Source of the DNA: CADCVW01 sp964251385
Lineage (GTDB): Bacteria; Pseudomonadota; Alphaproteobacteria; Sphingomonadales; Sphingomonadaceae
NCBI GenBank assembly: GCA_964251385.1
Contig: CAXUJK010000002.1
Span: 682,001 to 746,000 of the forward strand
DNA: 64,000 nucleotides
Direction: 5' to 3'
How positions within the stretch are numbered: the stretch's first letter is position 1; each line of letters begins with the position of its first letter. The position numbers and the translations under genes are program-made. Below are positions 52,932 to 64,000 of this stretch, one piece after another. A model generated the notes under the pieces. It was not told where the DNA came from. It did not search any database and saw only the letters and a list, made by a program, of their open reading frames with translations.

Positions 52932-53882
52932 ATGCGAAACGCCGCTACCGTCTTTCGCGCGCTTGCCGATCCGACCCGGCTTCGGATCGTCATGCTCCTG
53001 CGTGCCATGGAGCTGTCGGTCGGGGAACTTGCGCAGGTTCTCGGCCAGTCGCAGCCGCGCGTGTCCCGCCACGTCAAAATCCTCGCCGACGCCGGTCTGA
53101 CCGAACGCCGCAAGGAAGGAAGCTGGGTTTTCCTGAGCTTGGGCGAGCCCGATCGACTTGGCCCCCTGCTGGCCGCGGCCGACGTATATGGCGAAGGCGA
53201 CGATACCGCGTGCGTGGATGCCACGCGCTTGGCCGCCGTGCGTGCCGACCGCGCCGCAGCCGCGGAGCGCTATTTCGAAGGGCATGCGCCGGTCTGGGAC
53301 AGCATACGCTCGCTCCACATCGCCGAAGCGCAGGTCGAGGACGCGGTCGCGCGGGCGATCGGCGAGGCTCCGATGTCGTGCCTCGTCGATATCGGCACGG
53401 GCACCGGGCGCATGCTCGCGCTGTTCGGACGCCGCGCGGGCAAGGCGATCGGGATCGATCGCAGTTCCGAAATGCTGCGCGTCGCGCGTGCCCGGCTCGA
53501 GGAGGCGGGCGCGGGGGCCGACCTGCGTCAGGGCGACATGTACGCGCTGCCGCTCCCTGCGCGTTCCGCCGATCTCGTCATCCTGCACCAGGTGCTGCAC
53601 TACGCGCAGGCTCCCGCTGCCGCGATCGTCGAGGCGGCGCGGCTGCTGGAACCCGGCGGTCGGCTGCTCATCGTCGATTTCGCTCCGCACGACCGCGAGG
53701 AACTGCGCGAGCGCGACGCGCATGCGCGGCTCGGGTTCGCGGACGACGCGATGCTCGGGTGGCTGCGCGCCGCGGGGCTCGACGCCGACGTGTGCGAGCA
53801 CCTGGAAGGCGGCGAGCTGACCGTCACCCTGTGGCGCGGCACGCGTCCGGGTTCGCTGAACTTGATGGCAAAGGCGGCTTAG
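52932..53882 (+). CDS. ArsR-family repressor fused to a SAM-dependent methyltransferase
   Basis: 316 residues. The first 90 are an ArsR winged helix (VFRALADPTRLRIVMLL, VGELAQVLGQSQPRVSRHVKILADAGL). Residues 140-300 form a class I methyltransferase fold with SAM motif LVDIGTGTGRMLALFG, then LVILHQVLHYA and LLEPGGRLLIVDFAPH. The linkage to metF and metH and the palindromic operator suggest a regulator of methionine synthesis that senses SAM or S-adenosylhomocysteine, as reported for SahR-type ArsR proteins; that identity is inferred. No Shine-Dalgarno precedes the ATG, and the predicted transcript starts within a few bases of it. Confidence 0.87.
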   Translation: MRNAATVFRALADPTRLRIVMLLRAMELSVGELAQVLGQSQPRVSRHVKILADAGLTERRKEGSWVFLSLGEPDRLGPLLAAADVYGEGDDTACVDATRLAAVRADRAAAAERYFEGHAPVWDSIRSLHIAEAQVEDAVARAIGEAPMSCLVDIGTGTGRMLALFGRRAGKAIGIDRSSEMLRVARARLEEAGAGADLRQGDMYALPLPARSADLVILHQVLHYAQAPAAAIVEAARLLEPGGRLLIVDFAPHDREELRERDAHARLGFADDAMLGWLRAAGLDADVCEHLEGGELTVTLWRGTRPGSLNLMAKAA

Positions 53883-54788
53883 ATGAACGCTTATTCTGCA
53901 CACGCGCCGCTGTTCGCCGACGCACGGGGCGACATCGGCGTGTCGTTCGAGTTTTTTCCACCCAAGACCGAGGCGATGGCCGCGACTCTGTGGCAGTCGG
54001 TCGAGACGCTCGCGCCGCTTGAGCCCCGCTTCGTGTCGGTAACCTACGGCGCGGGCGGGTCGACGCGCGAGCGTACGCACGCCACGGTATCCCGCATCAC
54101 GCGGGAAACGGCGCTGCACGCCGCCGCGCATCTGACCTGCGTCGATGCGACGCGAGACGAGATCGACGAGATCGCGCGCGGATACTGGGCCGAAGGCGTG
54201 CGGCATATCGTCGCGTTGCGCGGGGACTCGCCCGAACCCGGCACGGCCTACGCGTCACATCCCGACGGCTACGCCAACGCGGCGGAACTAACCGAAGGGT
54301 TGTTGAAGATCGCGCCGTTTGAGATTTCGGTCGCCGCCTATCCGGAGTCGCACCCGGAAAGCGCGTGCCACGACAGCGACCTCGACAACCTCAAGCGAAA
54401 GCTCGACGCGGGCGCGACGCGGGCGATCACCCAATTCTTCTTTTCCGCCGACGCGTATCTGCGCTTCCGCGATCGCGCGGCGGCGGCGGGGATCGACAAG
54501 GAGCTGGTGCCCGGCATCCTGCCCGTGTCCAACGTCGCGCAGACCCGCAAGTTCGCGAGCCAGTGTGGGGCGGCGATCCCAGAGTGGATGGACCGCGTGT
54601 TCGAAGGTCTGGACACGCTGCCCGCCGCGCGCCAGCTGATCGCGGCGACGATCGCGGCCGAATTGTGCGCGCAGTTGTACGCGGAAGACGTGCGACATTT
54701 CCACTTCTACACGCTGAACCGCGCTGAGCTCGCCTACGCGATATGCCATCTGCTGGGCGTGCGCGCGCCGGAAAGAGTGGCCGCATGA
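53883..54788 (+). CDS. metF: 5,10-methylenetetrahydrofolate reductase
   Basis: 301 residues. SFEFFPPKTEAM with the catalytic Glu, VTYGAGGSTRERTH, LRGDSPEPG, GATRAITQFFFSADAYLRF, and FHFYTLNRAELAYAI. Reduces methylene-THF to methyl-THF, the methyl donor of MetH. It starts at the base after the arsR-MT stop and overlaps the next gene (ATGA). Confidence 0.96.
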   Translation: MNAYSAHAPLFADARGDIGVSFEFFPPKTEAMAATLWQSVETLAPLEPRFVSVTYGAGGSTRERTHATVSRITRETALHAAAHLTCVDATRDEIDEIARGYWAEGVRHIVALRGDSPEPGTAYASHPDGYANAAELTEGLLKIAPFEISVAAYPESHPESACHDSDLDNLKRKLDAGATRAITQFFFSADAYLRFRDRAAAAGIDKELVPGILPVSNVAQTRKFASQCGAAIPEWMDRVFEGLDTLPAARQLIAATIAAELCAQLYAEDVRHFHFYTLNRAELAYAICHLLGVRAPERVAA

Positions 54789-55819
54789 CCAAGGCCGATG
54801 CACTTCGCGCCGAAGCGTCCCAACGCATTCTGGTCAAGGACGGGGCGTACGGGACCGCCATCCAGAACTACAAGATGGCCGAGGCCGATTACCGCGGATC
54901 GTACGACCTCGCCCGCGACCAGAAGGGTAATAACGACCTCCTCTGCCTGACTCGCCCGGACCTTATGGATGACATCTGCGTCAGCTACTGCGAAGCAGGC
55001 GCGGACGTGCTGGGCACGAACAGTTTCAACGCCAACGTCATCAGTCAGGCCGATTACGGCGCGGAGCATCTTGTCGACGACATCAACGTCGCCGCGGCGC
55101 GCATCGTGCGCGAAGTCGTGGACCGGTTTTCCGCGGAAGACGGCCGCCCCCGCTTCGTCGCGGGCGCGCTCGGGCCGACGAACAAGACCTTGTCGCTGTC
55201 GCCCGACGTCAACGATCCGGGCTATCGCGAGGTCGATTTCGACTTCGTCAGCAAGGTCTATGCACAGCAGGCCGCTGCCCTGATCGAAGGTGGGGCGGAC
55301 TTCATCCTCATCGAAACCGTGTTCGATACGCTCAACGCGAAGGCGGCGATCCACGGCGTACGTTCGCTCGGGTCCGATATCCCGATCATGCTGTCGATGA
55401 CGCTGACCGACCTGTCCGGGCGCAACCTGTCGGGTCATTCGATCGAGGCGTTCTGGGCCTCCGTCCGTCATGCGCGTCCGCTGTCGATCGGGCTCAACTG
55501 CAGCTTCGGTGCGGACCAGCTGCGCCCGCACGTCGCGACGCTCAGCGGTATCGCGGACACGTTGTTGATGGCCTACCCCAATGCCGGCCTGCCGAACGAT
55601 CTGGGCGAGTATGACGAGGAAGCCGCGACCACGGCCGCGTTCATCCACGAATGGGCGGATCGCGGCCAGATCAACATCGTCGGCGGCTGCTGCGGCACGA
55701 CGCCCGCGCACATCCGCGCGATCGCGGACACCGTCGCGGGGCTGCCCCCTCGCAAGGTCGCGGCCAAGCCTGTGCTGACGCAGCTTGCCGGTCTCGACCC
55801 GATGACGCTGGCGGCCTGA
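54785..55819 (+). CDS. metH: Methionine synthase, homocysteine-binding part (split MetH)
   Basis: 344 residues, only the N-terminal module of MetH. VKDGAYGTAIQNYKM opening, GADVLGTNSFNAN, and the zinc ligands in IGLNCSFG and VGGCCGTTPAHI. The rest of MetH is encoded by the next gene, a split seen in many alphaproteobacteria. The ATG overlaps metF. Confidence 0.95.
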   Translation: MTKADALRAEASQRILVKDGAYGTAIQNYKMAEADYRGSYDLARDQKGNNDLLCLTRPDLMDDICVSYCEAGADVLGTNSFNANVISQADYGAEHLVDDINVAAARIVREVVDRFSAEDGRPRFVAGALGPTNKTLSLSPDVNDPGYREVDFDFVSKVYAQQAAALIEGGADFILIETVFDTLNAKAAIHGVRSLGSDIPIMLSMTLTDLSGRNLSGHSIEAFWASVRHARPLSIGLNCSFGADQLRPHVATLSGIADTLLMAYPNAGLPNDLGEYDEEAATTAAFIHEWADRGQINIVGGCCGTTPAHIRAIADTVAGLPPRKVAAKPVLTQLAGLDPMTLAA

Positions 55820-55823
55820 TACC

Positions 55824-58532
<2,709 letters not shown>

Positions 58533-58598
58533 CGACGTTAAGGGCGGACCGCGACGCGTTGCGATGTTATGCGAGCGCGTCGCTTGTAGGAGTTGCAT

Positions 58599-59531
58599 GT
58601 GAACGGTTTTTCGATCGCCGCCCTCGTGGGCGGCGCAATGCTCGCCACGGCCATCGGCGCGCAGGGGCAGGCATCCCCATTCGCGGTGGGCGATCGCAGC
58701 TATGCGCGGCTGCAGGATGCGGTGGACGCGATCGGCGACGGGCAGGGCACGATCCGGATCGCGCCCGGCACGTACAGGCAATGCGCGGTGCAGTCCGCGG
58801 GTCGCATCGGCTTCCAGGCGGTGACGCCAGGCACCGCGGTCTTCGACGGTACCGCCTGCGAAGACAAGGCGACGTTGGTCCTGCGCGGGCGCGCCGCTAG
58901 CATTTCCGGCCTCACGTTCCGGAACATCCGGGTTCCCGATGCGAATGGCGCGGGCATCCGGTTGGAAAAAGGCAATCTCGACATCACCGAAACGCTCTTC
59001 CGCGACAGCGAGCAGGGCATTCTGGCCGGCAACGATCCGTCCGCGACGATACGCATCACGCGCTCGACCTTCTCCGGGCTGGGCCGCTGCGACCGTGACC
59101 TGGCCTGCGCGCATAGCCTCTACATCGGCGAGTACGGCGCGCTGATCGTTGACCGCACCCGCTTCGAACGCGGACGCGGCGGGCACTACGTCAAGACCCG
59201 CGCCGCACGGATCCAGGTCAGCGACTCCTCCTTCGACGACACGGCAGGGTCGACGACCAACTACATGATCGACCTATCGAACGGCGCGGCCGGGCGCATC
59301 ACGGGCAACCGCTTCGTTCAGGGCAAGGGCAAGGAGAACTATTCGGCGATGATCGTCGTCGCCGCGGAGGGGCGGAGCAACGACTCCACCGGGCTGATCG
59401 TCGCGGGCAACGAAGCGGAACTCGCGCCGGGCGCGCAACCGACCGCATTCGTCGCGGATTTGTCTAAGGACAAGATCGCCATCGGCGCGAACGCCTTGGG
59501 CGCGCGCATCGAACGGTTTCAGCAGCGCTGA
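58599..59531 (+). CDS. Secreted right-handed beta-helix repeat protein
   Basis: 310 residues from the GTG at 58599, set by GTAGGAG six bases upstream. A signal peptide (FSIAALVGGAMLATAIGAQGQA) is followed by parallel beta-helix coils (GTIRIAPGTYRQCAV, ISGLTFRNIRVPDANGAGIRLEKGNLDI, GILAGNDPSATIRITRSTFSG, ITGNRFVQG). Such folds are common in polysaccharide lyases and surface proteins, but no lyase active site is recognisable. Convergent with the phosphatase gene, three bases apart. Confidence 0.8.
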   Translation: MNGFSIAALVGGAMLATAIGAQGQASPFAVGDRSYARLQDAVDAIGDGQGTIRIAPGTYRQCAVQSAGRIGFQAVTPGTAVFDGTACEDKATLVLRGRAASISGLTFRNIRVPDANGAGIRLEKGNLDITETLFRDSEQGILAGNDPSATIRITRSTFSGLGRCDRDLACAHSLYIGEYGALIVDRTRFERGRGGHYVKTRAARIQVSDSSFDDTAGSTTNYMIDLSNGAAGRITGNRFVQGKGKENYSAMIVVAAEGRSNDSTGLIVAGNEAELAPGAQPTAFVADLSKDKIAIGANALGARIERFQQR

Positions 59532-59534
59532 CGC

Positions 59535-61142
59535 CTAGCGGCAGGTCGCGCCCGCGACGGGCAGGCACCGCCCGTCGATCTCGCGTCGCGGCACCGACAG
59601 TCCGATCATCGACGCCAGCGTGGGCAGGATGTCCACGGTGGCCGCCGCCTCGCTTCGTTCTTGCGCAGAACCGCCCCGCCGCCAGAACATGATCGGCACG
59701 CGCCGGTCATAGTCCCACGGACTGCCGTGCGTCGCGGCGTACGTCGGGCCTGGGACGGGGATCGGCGTCACCTGGGATTTCAGCACGACGACGAGATCGC
59801 CCGAGCGCACCGGATCATATGACGCGCGCACGCGCTGCGGCACCGTCCAGCGATCCGAGGACCCGGCGGGTACGGGCACGCGCGCCAGGTCCGTCCCGCG
59901 CAGGACGGAGTGGACTTGCGGATGCGCCGACAAGATCCGGGTCGCCTCGACCAGGACGCGGGCGCGGACCGTGGGGGCGAGCGCGCGATCGACGTACAGG
60001 TCGCCGATGCCTTCACCGATGAGCGCGGGCGTCGCGAGCCCCAGTGTTGTGCCTATGCCCGCGTTGACCGCCTCCAGCGTCAGTGCCGCATCGAGCCGCG
60101 CCGCGCCCGGTGTCGCGCCGCGTTCGGGAACGTCGAGCATGCCATGGTCCGCGGTCAGCATCACGGTGTATTCGACGCCGATGCCGTCGAGCACATTCAA
60201 GAAGTCGCCGAGGTCGCGGTCCAGGCTCATCAGGTTGAGGCATTGCTCGAGCCCGCCGCTGCCGTAGGCGTGGCCCACATAATCGGTCGCGGACAGGCCG
60301 ACCGCGAGCAGATCGGTCGCGGAACCCGAACCCAGCCGCATCTCGCGCGCGATCCTGGCGGCGAGTGCCAGCGTCGCGCCGTCAAGCTCGGGCGAAATGC
60401 GGAACGCCGCCGCATCGCCCGCCGCGCGCCCGAAGCGGACCGTGTTGAGGATACGCCCGCCTGGGAGGGGAAGCGGCGTCGTCTTCGTCGCGCACACGGG
60501 CGGGGGGACGAGGTCGGCGCGGGAGCGGGACAGGACGTCCGCGACCGCCTCGTTGGTTTGCGCGACCGCGGCGGCGGGGCGGGCGGTCAGGTTGGACGTG
60601 AACCCGCGGCCGCTCCACCAGAATACCTGATCGGCGCGCCTGCCGCCGAGCATCACGGCCGCGCGGTCCTTGCCCGCAACGGACACGACGCGCGTCGCCG
60701 GGTTCGCCGCCTTCATCCGGTCGCCAAGCGTCGGCACTTTCAGGTGCACCGCCGACACGGTGTACCCCTTGCCGTCGGCGGGCCTCGCGCGTTCGTCCTC
60801 CACGCAGTAAATCTTTTTCTCACCCGCGAGCGTCGGATCGAACCAGTTGTTCGCGACGATGCCGCTCCGCGCGGGGTGCGACCCCGTCAGGATCGTCGAA
60901 TGGCCGGGGCAGGTTTCGGTCGCCGCATGCGCCTGATACCCGTTGCGGAACACGGTGCCCGACGACAGCCGCTTCAACCCGCCTGTGAAATGCGGGCGAT
61001 ACGCGTCGAAAAGATCGGACGCGAACTGGTCGATCGAGATCGCGACGACGAGCTTGGGACGCGGTGCCGGGACCTGCGCCGCGACGGATGCCGACATCGC
61101 AAGCAGGCCGCCGCCGATGATGGCTTGGCAAATAGGGTTCAT
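59535..61142 (-). CDS. SPAP/PhoK-type alkaline phosphatase (type I phosphodiesterase family)
   Basis: 535 residues from the ATG at 61142. Signal peptide (IIGGGLLAMSASVAAQ), then VVAISIDQFASDLFDAY with metal-binding Asp, and HAATETCPGHSTILTGSHPARSGI, in which the Thr of TETCPGH is the nucleophile position of the Sphingomonas PhoK/SPAP enzymes. Later metal ligands are in LSATDYVGHAYG and MLTADHGMLDVPE, and HGSPWDYDRRVPIMFW. A secreted phosphomonoesterase is likely; some relatives are diesterases. Divergent from dsbD with 46 bases between starts. Confidence 0.88.
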   Translation of the reverse strand: MNPICQAIIGGGLLAMSASVAAQVPAPRPKLVVAISIDQFASDLFDAYRPHFTGGLKRLSSGTVFRNGYQAHAATETCPGHSTILTGSHPARSGIVANNWFDPTLAGEKKIYCVEDERARPADGKGYTVSAVHLKVPTLGDRMKAANPATRVVSVAGKDRAAVMLGGRRADQVFWWSGRGFTSNLTARPAAAVAQTNEAVADVLSRSRADLVPPPVCATKTTPLPLPGGRILNTVRFGRAAGDAAAFRISPELDGATLALAARIAREMRLGSGSATDLLAVGLSATDYVGHAYGSGGLEQCLNLMSLDRDLGDFLNVLDGIGVEYTVMLTADHGMLDVPERGATPGAARLDAALTLEAVNAGIGTTLGLATPALIGEGIGDLYVDRALAPTVRARVLVEATRILSAHPQVHSVLRGTDLARVPVPAGSSDRWTVPQRVRASYDPVRSGDLVVVLKSQVTPIPVPGPTYAATHGSPWDYDRRVPIMFWRRGGSAQERSEAAATVDILPTLASMIGLSVPRREIDGRCLPVAGATCR

Positions 61143-61188
61143 GAAGCTTCCGATGACGATGTGTGCATGGCACGCTATATCAGCGGTC

Positions 61189-63210
61189 ATGGTCCGGAAA
61201 GGCATTCGATCGTTGCGTGCATGGGCGGCGATGTTCGCGTTGCTGTTCGCGACGGGTGCCGCGTTCGCCCAATTGCCGCCGGCGGGCACCCGCGCGATCG
61301 AACCGAGCCTCGTCGCCGAAACGTCCGCTTCGCCTGCAGGCGGGCGCGTCACGCTTGCGATCGCCATGCGGCCGCGACCCGGCTGGCACGGCTACTGGCT
61401 CAACCCCGCCGAGGCGGGCGTTCCCCCGCGCATAACCTGGACGCTTCCGCCCGGCGTCGTGGCGGGTGCTATCCAGTACCCGACGCCCAAGCCGCTGCTG
61501 ATCGGCGGCATCATGAATTACGTCTACGAAGGCCCGTACGCGCACTTGGTGACGCTGACCGTGCCGCCGGGGCGCTCCGGCACGCTGCCCCTGCGCGCGC
61601 ATTTCGAATGGCTCGCCTGCACCGACGAGATCTGCGTTCCCGAACAAGGGGAGCTGAGGCTCGACCTGCCCATGAGCGCGGGAGCCACCGACCCGGCGCG
61701 CCGGGCCGAGTTCGACCGTTATCGCACCGCGCTGCCGCTGCCGCTCGACTTGGCCGGCAAGGCGGCGGTCAAGGACGGCCGGCTCCGCCTCGCATTCGCG
61801 CTGCCCGGCGTGGATGCGCAGGGTGCCTACTTCTTCCCGGCGGAGGACGAGCGGATACGCTATTCCGCGCCGCAGGTGGCGACGCGTGTCGGCGACTCCA
61901 TCCTCGTCGAGACGGAGGCGAACGGCGCCGCGCAGCCGACGTCGGGCGTATTGAAGCTCGCGGACGGCCGGGGTTTCGCGGTGCGGGCTGTGCCCGGCGC
62001 GGTCCCGCGCGTGGACGTGGCGACGGACAGCGTGCTTGCCACGACAGCGCTGGCGTTCCTCGGGGCGGTGCTGGGCGGGCTGATCCTCAACGTCATGCCT
62101 TGCGTGTTCCCGATCCTGAGCCTGAAGGCGCTCAGCCTCGCTTGCGCTGGCGGCACCGAAAGGTCCGCCCGTGCCGAAGCGCTCGGCTACACGGCCGGGG
62201 CTGTGACGATGGCGGCGCTGCTTGGCGGGATCCTGCTTGCGTTGCGCGCGGGCGGCGAGGCGGCGGGATGGGCGTTCCAGCTGCAGAACCCGTACATCGT
62301 CTTCGCGCTGCTGTTGCTGACGGTGGGGATCACGCTCAACCTTGCGGGAATGTTCGAACTGCCGATGGTGGGCGGGCGCTTCTCGGGCGAAGGCAACGCG
62401 TTCGCGACCGGAGCGCTGGCCACGTTCGTCGCCACGCCGTGCACCGGCCCGTTCATGGGCGCGGCATTGGGTGCGTTGCTCGTGCTGCCGCCGATCGCGG
62501 CGATGGCAATCTTCGTGGGGCTGGGCTTCGGCCTTGCTTTGCCGTTCCTGATCCTGGGCTTCGTGCCCGCGCTGCGGCGCGGATTGCCGAAGCCTGGTCC
62601 TTGGCTCGATCGCTTCCGGCGCATCCTGGCGCTGCCCATGGCGGCGACGGCGGTGGCGCTGGCCTGGGTGCTGGGGCGGCAGACCGGGGTCGACGGCATG
62701 ACGCATGGCCTCGCGGCGGCCGTGTTGCTCGCAATCGCGCTCTGGATTTGGGGCAAGCGACAGCGCGACGGCAACCGATTGAACTGGGCGACGCTGGTTC
62801 CCGCCGCGGCCGCGCTTGCCTTGATCATGCTTGTGCCGCGCACCGCGAACACGCCCGCCGCCGCCGCGACTCCGCTCGGCGCGATACGCTTTTCCGAAAC
62901 GCGTCTCGCGGCGCTGCGGGCGGAAGGGCGGCCGGTCTTCTTATACTTCACCGCCGACTGGTGCGTGTCGTGCAAGGTCAACGAGAAGACGAGCATCGAC
63001 GCCCGCGAGGTCGCCGACGCGTTCGGCCGGGCGAAGGTCGCGACGCTGGTCGGCGACTGGACCAACGCCGACCCGGCGATCGCGCGGTTCCTGGCGACGC
63101 ACGACCGTACGGGCGTGCCGCTCTACCTCTTCTACCCGGCGGGCGGGGGTGCGCCTCGCATCCTGCCGCAGGTGCTGACGCCGGGACGCTTAACGGCGCT
63201 GGTCGGCTGA
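61189..63210 (+). CDS. DsbD-family thiol:disulfide interchange protein
   Basis: 673 residues. Signal peptide (AWAAMFALLFATGAAFA), a periplasmic N-terminal domain with ACTDEICVPEQG supplying a cysteine pair, eight transmembrane helices with the redox cysteines in LNVMPCVFPILSLKA and FVATPCTGPFMG, and a C-terminal thioredoxin domain with YFTADWCVSCKVNEK. Moves electrons from cytoplasmic thioredoxin to periplasmic partners. The N-domain is of the ScsB/DsbD-gamma-like type rather than classical DsbD-alpha. Confidence 0.9.
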   Translation: MVRKGIRSLRAWAAMFALLFATGAAFAQLPPAGTRAIEPSLVAETSASPAGGRVTLAIAMRPRPGWHGYWLNPAEAGVPPRITWTLPPGVVAGAIQYPTPKPLLIGGIMNYVYEGPYAHLVTLTVPPGRSGTLPLRAHFEWLACTDEICVPEQGELRLDLPMSAGATDPARRAEFDRYRTALPLPLDLAGKAAVKDGRLRLAFALPGVDAQGAYFFPAEDERIRYSAPQVATRVGDSILVETEANGAAQPTSGVLKLADGRGFAVRAVPGAVPRVDVATDSVLATTALAFLGAVLGGLILNVMPCVFPILSLKALSLACAGGTERSARAEALGYTAGAVTMAALLGGILLALRAGGEAAGWAFQLQNPYIVFALLLLTVGITLNLAGMFELPMVGGRFSGEGNAFATGALATFVATPCTGPFMGAALGALLVLPPIAAMAIFVGLGFGLALPFLILGFVPALRRGLPKPGPWLDRFRRILALPMAATAVALAWVLGRQTGVDGMTHGLAAAVLLAIALWIWGKRQRDGNRLNWATLVPAAAALALIMLVPRTANTPAAAATPLGAIRFSETRLAALRAEGRPVFLYFTADWCVSCKVNEKTSIDAREVADAFGRAKVATLVGDWTNADPAIARFLATHDRTGVPLYLFYPAGGGAPRILPQVLTPGRLTALVG

Positions 63211-63246
63211 CGCGACCATCGGGCTCACGCACAGGAGCGCATCCTC

Positions 63247-63401
63247 ATGCTTCGACCCATTCTTGCCAGTTTGACCGCAGTCGCCGACGTCCCGGCGCGC
63301 GCAACCATGTGCTTGCGGCGCTCGACGAACTGCGTGGCGGCAAGCCGGTCAGCGTCGCAAAGACGCGGAGTTATGGCTGCTCGGTCAAGTACGCGACCTG
63401 A
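63247..63401 (+). pseudogene. Remnant of a redoxin/thioredoxin-family secreted protein
   Basis: An RBS-preceded ATG opens a signal-peptide-like start (MLRPILASLTAVA). In another frame the end encodes RNHVLAALDELRGGKPVSVA followed by KTRSYGCSVKYAT, the typical C-terminal segment of thioredoxin-like alkyl-hydroperoxide-reductase-family proteins. The central domain is missing and the two parts are out of frame, so a large internal deletion has destroyed the gene. It follows a DsbD-family gene, a natural redox partner. Its 3' end overlaps that of the P450 gene by 17 bases. Confidence 0.72.
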
Positions 63402-64000
63402 CATCCGTCGTCGCTCGTAACGCGAAGCGCGGTTCGTGATCCGGCTTGGTCGTGACCAGGCCCACCGGCAGGACAGGCCGTCGATCGATCAGGGCGATCC
63501 GGTAACGCCCAAGCAGCGTCGCCAGCAGGATCTGCGCTTCCGCCATGGCAAAACTCGCGCCGATGCAGATGCGAGGGCCGCCGCCGAACGGCATGAAGGC
63601 GCCTTGAGTCCACGGATGCGGCTTGTCGATGAAGCGATCGGGTATGAACGCGGTTGGGTGCTCCCAGTGGCGCCGGTGGCGGTGCAGCGTCCAGGGCGAC
63701 ATCCAGACGAGATCGCGGGGCATGACGCGCTCGCCGCCGACCTCGTCCGACTCGACCGCTTCGCGCACCAGCAGCGGAATAGGCGGGTAGAGCCTCAGCG
63801 CCTCCAGCAGCGTGCGCTTGAGCCGCGGCCAGTTCTCCAGATCATCGAGCGACGCGACACGGTCCGGCGCGAAATCGGCGATTTCGGAGCGGATCGCCGA
63901 CTGTTCATCCCCGTCGAGCGCCAGCAGATACGCCGCCCAGAACAGCAGCCGCGTCGTCGTCTCGAACCCCGCGAACAGCATCGTCGCGCACTGATCCCGA
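63385..64000 (-). CDS. Cytochrome P450, C-terminal part
   Basis: Only the last 204 residues are in the window; the gene enters from the right edge. I-helix motif MLFAGFETTTR with the oxygen-activating Thr, the ExxR motif in LLEALRLYPP, a meander with FIPDRF, and the heme-binding FGGGPRICIGASFAMAE containing the thiolate cysteine. The ETLR-like helix and the pattern after it resemble bacterial P450s related to CYP102/CYP4-like clades more than to soluble camphor types, but the substrate is unknown. Confidence 0.92.
   Translation of the reverse strand, partial: RDQCATMLFAGFETTTRLLFWAAYLLALDGDEQSAIRSEIADFAPDRVASLDDLENWPRLKRTLLEALRLYPPIPLLVREAVESDEVGGERVMPRDLVWMSPWTLHRHRRHWEHPTAFIPDRFIDKPHPWTQGAFMPFGGGPRICIGASFAMAEAQILLATLLGRYRIALIDRRPVLPVGLVTTKPDHEPRFALRATTDVRSRT

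Noticed and set aside
59910..63401. Long plus-strand frame of 1163 codons spanning the phosphatase and dsbD regions
   Set aside because: Antisense and out-of-frame shadow of two well-supported genes. Only its last 35 codons are of interest, as the redoxin remnant.

Overview
This is a GC-rich chromosomal window from an alphaproteobacterium, most likely a member of the Sphingomonadales. That placement is inferred from gene content and order: a TCA-cycle block (sdhCDAB, mdh, sucD, sucA, sucB, lpd), a two-polypeptide MetH next to an ArsR-methyltransferase fusion, an SPAP/PhoK-type alkaline phosphatase, and several intergenic palindromic repeat families of the kind common in sphingomonad genomes. 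No database search was possible, so all assignments rest on recognisable motifs, lengths and synteny.

Left part (1-7187, all minus strand): a translationally coupled cluster reads HMG-CoA reductase, UbiA-type prenyltransferase, PEP-synthase-like phosphotransferase, BtaA/DUF3419-like SAM-dependent transferase, phytol/dolichol-kinase-like membrane protein, then a probable acetyltransferase cut by the window edge. Every junction overlaps by 1-4 bases. No other mevalonate-pathway gene is visible. I read it as a candidate uncharacterised prenyl-lipid or isoprenoid-conjugate pathway.

7258-13561: a sigma-54-controlled RNA repair locus. RtcR is divergent from rsr (Ro60/TROVE protein), rtcB (RNA ligase) and rtcA (RNA 3'-phosphate cyclase). 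The 581 bases between rsr and rtcB hold no gene. They hold four tandem Y-RNA-like units, each with a closing stem that covaries between units, a shared Ro-side core, and tRNA-mimic T, capped-acceptor and D arms in permuted order. This is the most striking feature of the window.

13574-30624: envelope genes (pbpC with a thioester alpha-2-macroglobulin), tRNA-Arg(TCT), purine genes purQ, purS and purC, ligA, prmA, two short-chain dehydrogenases, a soluble chemoreceptor, and several small unknown proteins.

30866-46561: the TCA block. sdhCDA is separated from sdhB by an AT-richer segment with a small membrane protein and a HicB/HicA-type toxin-antitoxin pair. sdhB is followed by a repeat palindrome, a thioesterase and a ZapE-like ATPase; then mdh, a secreted unknown, sucD (without sucC), sucA, sucB and lpd, with a PepSY protein and a TRIC-family protein behind.

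46591-64000: sppA, groESL with a CIRCE element, small lipoproteins and MlaA, the methionine-synthesis operon (arsR-MT, metF, metH in two parts, preceded by a 24-bp perfect palindrome), a beta-helix protein, an alkaline phosphatase, a DsbD-family protein, a redoxin pseudogene remnant, and the 3' part of a cytochrome P450 gene.
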